64,000 bases of DNA from MKSF01 sp037190225. GTDB taxonomy: Bacteria; Bacteroidota; Bacteroidia; Chitinophagales; Chitinophagaceae. The stretch lies in contig JBBCJL010000011.1 in NCBI GenBank assembly GCA_037190225.1, positions 124,001 to 188,000 on the forward strand. Direction: 5' to 3'. Position 1 is the first letter of the stretch. Every line of letters starts with the position of its first letter. The notes beneath the pieces were generated by a model, which saw nothing but the letters and a program-made list of their open reading frames with translations, was not told the origin of the DNA and made no database searches. A program made the translations under genes and the position numbers. This document shows positions 51,768-60,790 of this stretch, in pieces.

Positions 51768-52682
<915 letters not shown>

Positions 52683-52718
52683 ATCCAAAGGAGCCCGCTT
52701 CCGTCCTGATAATGCCCG

Positions 52719-52754
52719 AGGAACTATAATTGTTGTATTATAGTTCCTTTTTTA
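52719..52754 (+). terminator. Intrinsic terminator after hbd, overlapping the 3' end of the LD-carboxypeptidase gene
   Basis: AGGAACTATAAT (52719-52730) pairs with ATTATAGTTCCT (52737-52748) around a 6-nt loop and is followed by Ts. The right arm lies within the last codons of the convergent LD-carboxypeptidase gene. Confidence 0.88.
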
Positions 52755-53635
52755 GTGGTTTCAAACCTGTAAGAAGCTCCGAGGATTAGGGGGAAATTGA
52801 CCGTTTCGTGACCACAGGGCACCTCAAAGGCTACAGGAATGTCCAGGTCTGCCACATGCGCGGAAATGATGTCGTGCAATTCCTGGCCAAAAGGACGGAC
52901 CGTATCTTCTATATCAGAGAAATTACCGCAGATCAACCCCTTCAGCTCCGCCAGCTGGCCCGAACGCTTTAGGGTGTACAGCATGCGGTCCACCTTGTAA
53001 AGGTGCTCCCCGATATCTTCTATAAAGAGTATCTTACCTCTAGTGTCCAATGCGGATACCGACCCCGTAAGATGCGCCAGTATACAGAGATTCCCGCCTA
53101 CCAGCACTCCCTCGGCCAGACCGGGGATATTCCGGGGATGGCCGGGGAATTTATACCGGATCTGCTTTCCCCGGAGCAGGTTCCTGTACGCCTTCATATG
53201 GGGCTGATCAAGATGTTCAGCAGCAAAGGCGCTGCACATAGGCGCATGCATCGCAGCTATATGAAGCGTACTGAAAATATGGGCCTGCAGGACGGTCACA
53301 TCACTGAATCCCAGGATCCATTTCGGCTTTTTCTTAAATTTCCTGAAATCCAGCCGGTCTACGATCCTGGACAGGCCATACCCGCCCCGCCCCATCAGTA
53401 TAGCGTCCGTACCGGGATCATCCAGCGCCTGCTGCAGGTCAGCCAGGCGTTCTTCGTCAGTGCCGGAAAAATAGTCGTTCCCGGTACGGGTGGTGGTACC
53501 CGGCGTCACTTTATATCCCCACTCCTCCAGCGCTGCGGCAGCCTGCTCCAATTTTTCAAACGGCAGGTATCCCGAGGCGCATACAATCCTAATATGTGAT
53601 CCTTTTTTCAAAAAAGGAGGCATGATCACTTTCAT
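52724..53635 (-). CDS. LD-carboxypeptidase (peptidase S66 family)
   Basis: The 303-residue protein has the S66 signatures GFSDVTVLQ (catalytic Ser), LFIEDIGEHLYKVDRML (catalytic Glu) and VPCGHETVNFPLILG (catalytic His), plus the GRGGYGLSRI loop. S66 enzymes trim the terminal D-alanine from muropeptide tetrapeptides during wall recycling; the related MccF group hydrolyses microcin C-type adducts. No signal peptide is seen, so it is cytoplasmic. It is the third gene of an operon, 2 bp behind the ABC ATPase. Confidence 0.9.
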   Translation of the reverse strand: MKVIMPPFLKKGSHIRIVCASGYLPFEKLEQAAAALEEWGYKVTPGTTTRTGNDYFSGTDEERLADLQQALDDPGTDAILMGRGGYGLSRIVDRLDFRKFKKKPKWILGFSDVTVLQAHIFSTLHIAAMHAPMCSAFAAEHLDQPHMKAYRNLLRGKQIRYKFPGHPRNIPGLAEGVLVGGNLCILAHLTGSVSALDTRGKILFIEDIGEHLYKVDRMLYTLKRSGQLAELKGLICGNFSDIEDTVRPFGQELHDIISAHVADLDIPVAFEVPCGHETVNFPLILGASYRFETTKKGTIIQQL

Positions 53636-53637
53636 CG

Positions 53638-54390
53638 TTATAATAGAATTTCTTTTCCGGTCAACTGTATAAATACATCTTCCAGGGACGCGCCCTTACG
53701 GCTTTGCACAGGGCGGAAGCCGGAATCCACCAGCTGCTGTATAAGATGATCCGGCGAATCCATGGTAAGGATGCGGCCCTTATCCATTATGGCCACGGTA
53801 TCGCACAGGTATTCCGCTTCATCCAGGTAATGCGTGGTCAGCACAATAGTGGTACCACCGGCCTTCATGCCTTGTATCTGCTCCCAGAGCTGCCGTCTTG
53901 CCTGGGGATCCAGGCCAGTGGTAGGCTCGTCCAGGAATATGATCTGCGGCCGGTGGATAATGGTAGTAGCAATAGAGAACCGTTGCTTCTGTCCGCCGGA
54001 CAGCTCCTTGTATTTGCTGCGGGCCTTGTCTTTCAGGTGAACGGCCTCCAGTATTTCCATCGGCTTTACATTCACATTATACAGACCGGCAAAAAGCTCC
54101 AGCAGCTCTTTCAGGTTCAGGTGCGGAAAATAACCGGAAGCCTGCAACTGCACACCTATCATTTTCCGGATCTCCTGCGGATACCTGTCTATATCATAGC
54201 CTCCTACCGTGATAGTGCCCTCATCCTTTTGCTTCAGGGTCTCTATGATCTCCAGCGTAGTGGTCTTACCGGCGCCATTGGAGCCGAGCAGCCCGAAAAC
54301 CGTACCCGCCTCCACATCAAAGCTGATGCCGTTCACTGCCGTAAAGGCTCCGTATTGCTTCTTTAAGTTCCTTACTGAAATAACAGGCAT
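53638..54390 (-). CDS. ABC transporter ATP-binding protein
   Basis: The 250-residue protein contains Walker A LLGSNGAGKTTTLEI, signature LSGGQKQR, Walker B IIFLDEPTTGLDP and H-loop TTHYLDEAEYLCD. It resembles ATPases of the DrrA/ABC-2 export type. No permease gene is adjacent: the neighbours, 4 bp upstream and 2 bp downstream, encode an amidohydrolase and an LD-carboxypeptidase. It must therefore work with a membrane subunit encoded elsewhere. Confidence 0.9.
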   Translation of the reverse strand: MPVISVRNLKKQYGAFTAVNGISFDVEAGTVFGLLGSNGAGKTTTLEIIETLKQKDEGTITVGGYDIDRYPQEIRKMIGVQLQASGYFPHLNLKELLELFAGLYNVNVKPMEILEAVHLKDKARSKYKELSGGQKQRFSIATTIIHRPQIIFLDEPTTGLDPQARRQLWEQIQGMKAGGTTIVLTTHYLDEAEYLCDTVAIMDKGRILTMDSPDHLIQQLVDSGFRPVQSRKGASLEDVFIQLTGKEILL

Positions 54391-54394
54391 AGCA

Positions 54395-55384
54395 TTATTT
54401 TTTTAACCAGGCCAAAGCATTTTTATACAACAGCTTTTCCTGCAATTCCTTATCCTGTATCACCGTTTCTATCAGCTTTCCCGGGTGGTGTTCCCCCAGC
54501 GGGAAGGGATAATCGCTTCCCAGGCAGATGGTATCTGCTCCCATAACGTCAATGATATAGGAAAGCGCCTTAGGGTCATGGACGAGGGAGTCTATCCAGA
54601 ATTTGCCGATATAGCTGCCGGGCAGGTGCGGGTTATCGATCGCGCACAGGTCAGGGCGTACCTCAAAGCCATGATTGATCCGGCCTACCGTGGCCGGGAA
54701 GCTGCCGCCGCCGTGCGCAAAAGCCACCCTTAAACGGGGGAACCTTTCAAATACACCGCCAAATATCATGGAGCAGATGGCCCTTGACGTCTCCGCAGGC
54801 ATACCGACCAGCCAGGGCAGCCAGTACCGGGTCATGTCATTTTCGCCCATCATTTCCCAGGGATGCACAAAAATGCACATATCCAGCTCCTGTACCGCCT
54901 CCCAGAAAGGATCAAAGCAGGGATCGCTCAGATTCTTTCCGTTGATATTGGACCCGATCTCCACACCGGGCAGTGACAGCTCTTCCTTACACCTTCTCAG
55001 CTCTTTTACGGCCAGGTCTGTATCCTGCAGCGGCACAGTGCCCAGACCTTCAAAGCGCCCGGGATGGTTGCACACGCATTCGGCAATATGATCGTTGAAA
55101 AAACGGGACGTTTCCAGCCCGTGGGAAGGCTTGGCCCAATAATTGAACAGTACGGGAATGGTAGACAATACCTGCATGGTCACCTCTGTATCGTCCATTT
55201 CATTCAGGCGCGCAGGCGCGTCCCAGCAGTTCGGCTCTACCGCCCTGAACATTTTATCGCCCTTGATCATATGGGCACAGCAGGTATCCTGGTGCTCCAG
55301 CCTTATAAAATCGCCATATCCGAATTTTTCATACCAGTTAGGTATTTTTTCCGGCATGATATGTGTATGTATATCTATTTTCAT
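54395..55384 (-). CDS. Amidohydrolase, ACMSD-like decarboxylase
   Basis: The conserved start MKIDIHTHIMPEKIPNW is at 55384, giving 329 residues. The HTH metal motif (HxH), FVHPWEMMG, FAHGGGSFPATVGRINHGF and CLGSDYPFPLGEH match 2-amino-3-carboxymuconate-6-semialdehyde decarboxylase, a zinc enzyme of tryptophan or 2-nitrobenzoate breakdown that diverts flux from quinolinate. No kynurenine-pathway genes are nearby. A related decarboxylase substrate is possible. First gene of a tight operon with the ABC ATPase and LD-carboxypeptidase. Confidence 0.82.
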   Translation of the reverse strand: MKIDIHTHIMPEKIPNWYEKFGYGDFIRLEHQDTCCAHMIKGDKMFRAVEPNCWDAPARLNEMDDTEVTMQVLSTIPVLFNYWAKPSHGLETSRFFNDHIAECVCNHPGRFEGLGTVPLQDTDLAVKELRRCKEELSLPGVEIGSNINGKNLSDPCFDPFWEAVQELDMCIFVHPWEMMGENDMTRYWLPWLVGMPAETSRAICSMIFGGVFERFPRLRVAFAHGGGSFPATVGRINHGFEVRPDLCAIDNPHLPGSYIGKFWIDSLVHDPKALSYIIDVMGADTICLGSDYPFPLGEHHPGKLIETVIQDKELQEKLLYKNALAWLKK

Positions 55385-55424
55385 CAGAGGAAATTGAATA
55401 TTCACAAGAAACCGCAAGATACTG

Positions 55425-55458
55425 AAAAAGCCACTTCCGTAAACAGGAAGCGGCTTTT
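55425..55458 (-). terminator. Intrinsic terminator after the PorG-like gene
   Basis: A 14-bp stem with one mismatch (55425-55438 with 55445-55458) is followed by Ts on the minus strand, 17 bp beyond the PorG-like gene's stop codon. Confidence 0.8.
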
Positions 55459-55474
55459 TATCCGGAGCGCCGGG

Positions 55475-56332
55475 CTAAGGTTCCCAGAGTCCCTGGTTAT
55501 ATTTCGGGCATTTATAGGTTTTCAGCTGGAAGCTGATCTTCACCTGCGCCATCAGGTACTGGTCGAAAGATATCTTATCCCCGCGCTGCTGGTCCTTGAC
55601 ACCGAGCAGCTGACCCGGGGATCGGTCCTGGAGCCTGTTGGCGGCCGTAGTGGAGCGTTCGCCACCGAAATACTGCTTACCGGCATAGGTCTGGCTTACA
55701 TCATCTATATAATCGGTAGTGGTAAACCTGTTGGCGATCTCCACAGCCAGGTTGACGCCGGGCACGATCCAGGTCTTAAAGCCCACGCCAACGGGAAAGC
55801 TGACGTTCAGGTTGGAATATTTCCTTTTCTTATATTCTTCCATATGCTGTCCTTCCGTTCCCAAAGGCCGCAGCGCATACCTCCTGCCATCCAGGGTAGT
55901 ATAAGGATTAGAGTAGAAGCCTGCCACGCCCAGTGTCAGGTAGGGTGTAAAGCGCTTATCCTTCTTACCCGTGTCGAACCAGAAGAAATTGAACTCGCCT
56001 GCCACGCCCAGCTCTATGATATAGGATTGAAAATTCAGGTTCCTTATCTTCTGAAAGTCGTTATCGCTCCAGGCGTCATCATATCCCACCTGGGTACCGT
56101 TCAGAAAAGAAATAATGCTGATGTAGGGATTGAGGTGCTGCTTGAATAACAGCCCGCAGGCCGGGCGTATATGCTTAAAGCCGTAATTGGGGTTCAGATC
56201 GCCGAAATAGTGGGCAGCGCCTAACGCAACCCCATATTCCTGGGCGGTATAAAAATTCTGAGCCTGGCAATGTAACAGACTTCCCACGCTCACAACGCAA
56301 ACCAGACCCGCTCTTTTAATTAATTTTCTCAT
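55475..56332 (-). CDS. PorG-like (DUF6089) outer-membrane beta-barrel protein
   Basis: Starting at MRKLIKRAG (56332; an ATG 4 codons upstream is possible) the protein has 285 residues, with a signal peptide ending about residue 25. The mature part alternates aromatic/polar beta strands (EYGVALGAAHYFGDLNPNYG, FTPYLTLGVAGFYSNPY) and ends with strands typical of DUF6089, the family that contains the T9SS component PorG. A role in type IX secretion or as a related barrel is likely, and two T9SS cargo proteins are encoded in this window. An exact role is not certain. Confidence 0.75.
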   Translation of the reverse strand: MRKLIKRAGLVCVVSVGSLLHCQAQNFYTAQEYGVALGAAHYFGDLNPNYGFKHIRPACGLLFKQHLNPYISIISFLNGTQVGYDDAWSDNDFQKIRNLNFQSYIIELGVAGEFNFFWFDTGKKDKRFTPYLTLGVAGFYSNPYTTLDGRRYALRPLGTEGQHMEEYKKRKYSNLNVSFPVGVGFKTWIVPGVNLAVEIANRFTTTDYIDDVSQTYAGKQYFGGERSTTAANRLQDRSPGQLLGVKDQQRGDKISFDQYLMAQVKISFQLKTYKCPKYNQGLWEP

Positions 56333-56423
56333 AGTTATAAGCACTCCACATCCAATGGAAAAACAAATATAATACTAATAACGCTAAATACCTGTGTTAA
56401 ATTGTACGGACCGGGCAGACCCC

Positions 56424-58193
56424 TCAGCGTGCACCGGCAGACTCCCCGGCAGCGCTGAACCGTCCTACTTTATACATCTGCGCATACATACCATCCTGCA
56501 GCATCAGCTCCTCATGATTGCCCTGCTCTATGATCACGCCTTTATCCAGCACGATGATATTATCGGCTTTACGGATGGTAGACAGCCTGTGGGCAATAAC
56601 GATGGCTGTCCTGTGCTGGACCAGCTGCCCGATCGCATGCTGGACCAGCTGCTCTGATGCGCTGTCAATGGATGCCGTAGCTTCATCCAGTATGAGTATC
56701 CTGGGGTCATATATCAGGGCCCTTGCGAAGGAGATCAGCTGCCGCTGCCCCTGTGACAATGTACCGCCACGCTCTCTCACATTAAAGTCGTAATTCTCCG
56801 GCAGGCTCATAATGAACTCATGGATGCCCAGCAGCTTGCATACGTCCACCACCTGCTCCCGTGTCAGTGCAGGATTGTTCATGGTAATATTTTCAAGGAT
56901 AGTGCCGGAAAACAGGAACACATCCTGCAGCACAACGCCCACCTGCCTGCGCAGCTCATAGATATTGTAATCATTGATATCCTTGCCGTCTATCAGTATC
57001 CTTCCGGACTGTATCTCATACAGTCGGGTGAGAATGCTGATAACGGAGCTTTTCCCGGCGCCGGTATGCCCTATAATGGCCACGGTCTCTCCTTCCCGGA
57101 CCTCAAAGCTGATGCCTTTCAGCACGGGTATGCCCGGCTTGTACTCAAAGCAGACGTTCTCCAGCTTCACGGATCCCCGCAGCGGGGAAGCCTCCAGGGT
57201 CCCATTATGCTTCAGGTAGTTATCATCTTCCAGCACGGTTATAACCCTTTCGCCTGCTATGATACCCATCTGAAGCGTATTGAACTTATCCGCCAGCATC
57301 CGTAACGGGCGGAAAAGCTGGTTCAGGTACATAATAAAGGCAATGATCACCCCCTGCGTTATTTCCGCGTTCAGCATCCGCACCGCGCCATACCAGACCA
57401 GCAATCCCATGGAAATGGCCAGGATGATCTCCACCACAGGGAAGAAAACGGAATAGGCCATAATAGACCTGATATTGGCATTCCGGTGCTCCTTATTGAT
57501 CTCGTTGAACTTTTCTGCCTCGCTCTTCTCCGCCGCAAAGGCCTGTACGATGTACATACCCGTAAGGTGCTCCTGCACAAAGGCGTTCAGGCTGGAAACG
57601 GCGTTCCTGACCCTCATAAAGGACCTGTTCACGCTTTCCTTAAAAAAGTAGGTGGCCAGGATAAGCAGGGGAAAGGCCGCGAGGCTTATCAGGGTGAGCC
57701 GCCAGTCGGTATAGAACATCACGCCCAATATGGCCAGTATGGTCAGCAGATCCGCCAGTATGGATACGATCCCGTCAGAGAATACATCATTCACCGCTTC
57801 CAGGTCATTGATGGTACGTGTAGTGAGCGTACCTACCTGGGTATTGTCGAAATAGCTGAGGTTCTGATAAGATATCTTCTTAAAGACGGCATTACGCATA
57901 TCATTGACCACATGCTGGGACACCCAGGATGTAATGTACATGAATACGAACCTGATAGCGCTTTCCACCAGCAGGATGACCAGGTGAGCGACCGATATGT
58001 AGATCAATCCCTGCAACAGCTTATTGCCGATGTAGTGATCTATGGATAACTGCGTTATATAAGGCCGTACAGGAGCCATCAGGGAGAGTATGATGGAAAG
58101 CGCTACTGAAATCCAGAACCTGAGCCTGTAGGGCTTCAGAAATGAGAACATCTTCCTTAGAGAACCGCTTTTCTTGTTGTCTTTTTGTATCAT
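56424..58193 (-). CDS. ABC exporter, fused permease-ATPase
   Basis: The 589-residue half-transporter has six membrane helices (about 25-330) and an ATPase domain (about 345-580) with Walker A IIGHTGAGKSSV, signature LSQGQRQL and Walker B ILILDEATASID. The degenerate LSQGQ signature and overall layout match MsbA/MdlB-type exporters, which move lipids, drugs or peptides outward as dimers. Substrate is unknown. It is a single gene, divergent from the reprolysin-like gene. Confidence 0.9.
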   Translation of the reverse strand: MIQKDNKKSGSLRKMFSFLKPYRLRFWISVALSIILSLMAPVRPYITQLSIDHYIGNKLLQGLIYISVAHLVILLVESAIRFVFMYITSWVSQHVVNDMRNAVFKKISYQNLSYFDNTQVGTLTTRTINDLEAVNDVFSDGIVSILADLLTILAILGVMFYTDWRLTLISLAAFPLLILATYFFKESVNRSFMRVRNAVSSLNAFVQEHLTGMYIVQAFAAEKSEAEKFNEINKEHRNANIRSIMAYSVFFPVVEIILAISMGLLVWYGAVRMLNAEITQGVIIAFIMYLNQLFRPLRMLADKFNTLQMGIIAGERVITVLEDDNYLKHNGTLEASPLRGSVKLENVCFEYKPGIPVLKGISFEVREGETVAIIGHTGAGKSSVISILTRLYEIQSGRILIDGKDINDYNIYELRRQVGVVLQDVFLFSGTILENITMNNPALTREQVVDVCKLLGIHEFIMSLPENYDFNVRERGGTLSQGQRQLISFARALIYDPRILILDEATASIDSASEQLVQHAIGQLVQHRTAIVIAHRLSTIRKADNIIVLDKGVIIEQGNHEELMLQDGMYAQMYKVGRFSAAGESAGAR

Positions 58194-58339
58194 CAGTTTG
58201 CAAAAGTAAAATAATTAATCCGCATTCTACGCCTCATACATTGGGTTTATTTATATATATAAGACGGATAATTGTATCTACAATTTACTTAACTTTACAG
58301 AATAGACTCACTCAAAAACATTAAAAAATACCAAAATAA

Positions 58340-60613
58340 ATGAGAAAGGGATTTCTAAAATTGGCTCTGGCCGGTTTTTTACTGGTGGGATTTGCCGGAA
58401 ATGATATCCTGATGGCCCAGGCCAACAGGATAGAGCTGCTCACCAACCAACAATTTTCACTTCACAAGGCGGAGCGCTATGCTGTATTTTCTGCCAATTC
58501 AGACTACAGCCTCAGCGGCTACGCAGATGCCTTTGATAAAGCAGTGGCTTTAAAGCTCAACAAGGCAAGCCTGGCTTCCATCTATAAAACCAAGCCGGAA
58601 ACGCTGACGTTCACCGTTCCGACACCGGAAGGCACGCTGACTGTTAATCTTTACCAGTACGATTTTTTCACTGCTGATTTCAAAGCCTATAAAAGAGTGG
58701 AGAACGGCACCCTGGTACCGGTGGATTACCGGAAGGGCGCCTATTACCGCGGCTATGTGGAAGGCATCAGTCCCTCTATGGTCACTTTTTCCTTCTTCGA
58801 AAATGATGCCGTGGGTATTATCAGCACAAAATCAAACGGCAACTACAATGTTATTGCCGTACCGCACGAAGGCTATGGCACCGATAAGTTCATGGTATTC
58901 AACGATGTGGATATCAAGAATAAAGAGCAGCACTTCACTCCCTGCGAGACGGACAACGCTCTTAACCTGGGAACAGGTGAGGGCATCCTTCCCCAGGCCA
59001 CGCCAACCGCTACCAGCAGCAACGGGTACTGCCGCGAGGTGACCGTTTCTCTCCATGCCGATTACAGGGCCTACCAGCGGAATAACAACAATATTGCACA
59101 AACAGAGAACTACCTGACCACCCTGATGAATGCCAACAGCACTCTGTATGCAAATGACGGTATGGTGCTGACGCTGAAGGAAATGGTCGTAAATTCCGTA
59201 CAGGACAACTACCCTACCAGCTCTTCCACCGCGGTGCTGAACAGGTTCGGAAGCGATATCGGCACCAACCTGACCGCCGACCTGCACCAGATGATCACAG
59301 GATACAGGAGGAACGGCTATCCCCCTCTCGGAGGTCTGGCGTGGCTTGATGTATTGTGCGCTACCCCCAGATATATAAGCCAGAGAAGCACTTACTGGGG
59401 ACCGTACAGCATGACGAATAACAGCAGCGTAACTTCTGCCGTCCAGCCCGTACCCGTTTACTCCTGGGATGTCAACGCATCCAGCCACGAGATGGGCCAT
59501 AACATAGGCTCTCACCACACCCACTGGTGCGGATGGCCCGGAGGCGCCATTGACGGCTGTACCACCCTGGAGCCGGATGATAACAACAACGGCTGCGCTA
59601 CCCCTGTTCCCCAGTACCCGGTAAACGGCGGTACGATCATGAGCTATTGTCACCTGGTATCTACAGGTATCAACCTGAATAACGGCTTCGGTCCTTTACC
59701 CGGTACTTTATTGAGGACCAAGATCGCCAGCGCAGGCTGCGTAACCGGAAAAGAAGCAAGGAAGATATTAGATGTTGCCAGCCAGACCGTTACAGCCACC
59801 CATTATTGTGATGACGGTGAATATTACCTGTTCTATTATGATAATGCCACAGCTACCGAAACGGACGATCAGATGATCTTCGCTTTGAAAAAATCGGATG
59901 TTCCCAATATCGACCTGAACAGCTCCACCTTTTCAATGACCACCACCGGTTCTTATGGCTCCGGCGACCCCATAGCTATCAGCAGCGCGTACAAGCCTTA
60001 TGCTTCCTGGACGGAAGGCAACCGTTACTGGACGATCAATATCCAGCCGGCTCCCCAGGATACCGTATCGTTTAAGGTACCTGTGCTGGTAAATGATCTC
60101 AATGAGCTTCAGAGCAACCTGAATATAAGCCGTAACCAGATACAGCTGATGATCTTCAACAATGCCAATGCGGCCACGAATATCAATTCTGCCACACCGG
60201 GCAATGTACGGGTATATAATTATACCTCCAATGGCAATCCCGGCACCTGGTTCATGCCATCCGTATCTACCGGCGCGGATTATAACTGGGTATTGGGCAG
60301 GTCTGACAGGTCTACTTACGGTATCCGTTTCGGGTATGGCTCCGGCGCAACAGGCATCAATGAAATGGAAGCTGCCGGCATCAATATATTCCCTAACCCG
60401 GCACAGGACAGGATATACCTCCAGTTCAGGAGCGTGAGCGATAATTATAAGGTAAAAATCGTTGATGCCTTGGGCAGAGCTGTTTATACCAACAGCAATA
60501 TCGGCAAGCAACAGCAGCTGGAGATCACCACTGCCCAGTGGGCAGCGGGACTGTACACGGTCATACTCGACACCGACCAGCATACCTATACCTCAAGGAT
60601 CATTAAGCAATAG
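58340..60613 (+). CDS. Secreted reprolysin-like zinc metalloprotease with T9SS domain
   Basis: The 757-residue protein has a signal peptide (1-27), an N-terminal propeptide-like region of about 200 residues, and an M12B-type catalytic domain with HEMGHNIGSHH (zinc ligands H383, H387, H393; base E384) and the Met-turn GGTIMSYCH. A beta-rich region follows (about 490-670) and a T9SS sorting domain of about 80 residues (GINIFPNPAQDRIYLQF, VDALGRAVY, WAAGLYTVIL). The enzyme is probably released or surface-bound and degrades protein. The motif HExxHxxGxxH is complete. A terminator follows. Confidence 0.93.
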   Translation: MRKGFLKLALAGFLLVGFAGNDILMAQANRIELLTNQQFSLHKAERYAVFSANSDYSLSGYADAFDKAVALKLNKASLASIYKTKPETLTFTVPTPEGTLTVNLYQYDFFTADFKAYKRVENGTLVPVDYRKGAYYRGYVEGISPSMVTFSFFENDAVGIISTKSNGNYNVIAVPHEGYGTDKFMVFNDVDIKNKEQHFTPCETDNALNLGTGEGILPQATPTATSSNGYCREVTVSLHADYRAYQRNNNNIAQTENYLTTLMNANSTLYANDGMVLTLKEMVVNSVQDNYPTSSSTAVLNRFGSDIGTNLTADLHQMITGYRRNGYPPLGGLAWLDVLCATPRYISQRSTYWGPYSMTNNSSVTSAVQPVPVYSWDVNASSHEMGHNIGSHHTHWCGWPGGAIDGCTTLEPDDNNNGCATPVPQYPVNGGTIMSYCHLVSTGINLNNGFGPLPGTLLRTKIASAGCVTGKEARKILDVASQTVTATHYCDDGEYYLFYYDNATATETDDQMIFALKKSDVPNIDLNSSTFSMTTTGSYGSGDPIAISSAYKPYASWTEGNRYWTINIQPAPQDTVSFKVPVLVNDLNELQSNLNISRNQIQLMIFNNANAATNINSATPGNVRVYNYTSNGNPGTWFMPSVSTGADYNWVLGRSDRSTYGIRFGYGSGATGINEMEAAGINIFPNPAQDRIYLQFRSVSDNYKVKIVDALGRAVYTNSNIGKQQQLEITTAQWAAGLYTVILDTDQHTYTSRIIKQ

Positions 60614-60645
60614 TGAAATGCCTGTATCCCGGCATTATCCATTAT

Positions 60646-60684
60646 AAAGAGCAAAGGCTGCCTTTACGGCAGCCTTTGCTCTTT
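60646..60684 (+). terminator. Intrinsic terminator after the reprolysin gene
   Basis: A perfect 17-bp stem (60646-60662 with 60668-60684) around a 5-nt loop ends in TTT, 33 bp behind the stop codon. Confidence 0.9.
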
Positions 60685-60730
60685 ACCGGGACACAACACT
60701 TCCAGCAATGCGGGTATGACCCGCCATGAG

Positions 60731-60763
60731 AAAGGGGCATCACTTTAAATGTGACGCCCCTTT
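60731..60763 (-). terminator. Intrinsic terminator after leuS
   Basis: AAAGGGGC...TCAC (60731-60743) pairs, with one A-C mismatch, with GTGA...GCCCCTTT (60751-60763). It lies 28 bp beyond the leuS stop on the minus strand, but the following T-run is short. Confidence 0.6.
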
Positions 60764-60790
60764 GAGGTGTATATACCCCGCATAGGCTTA

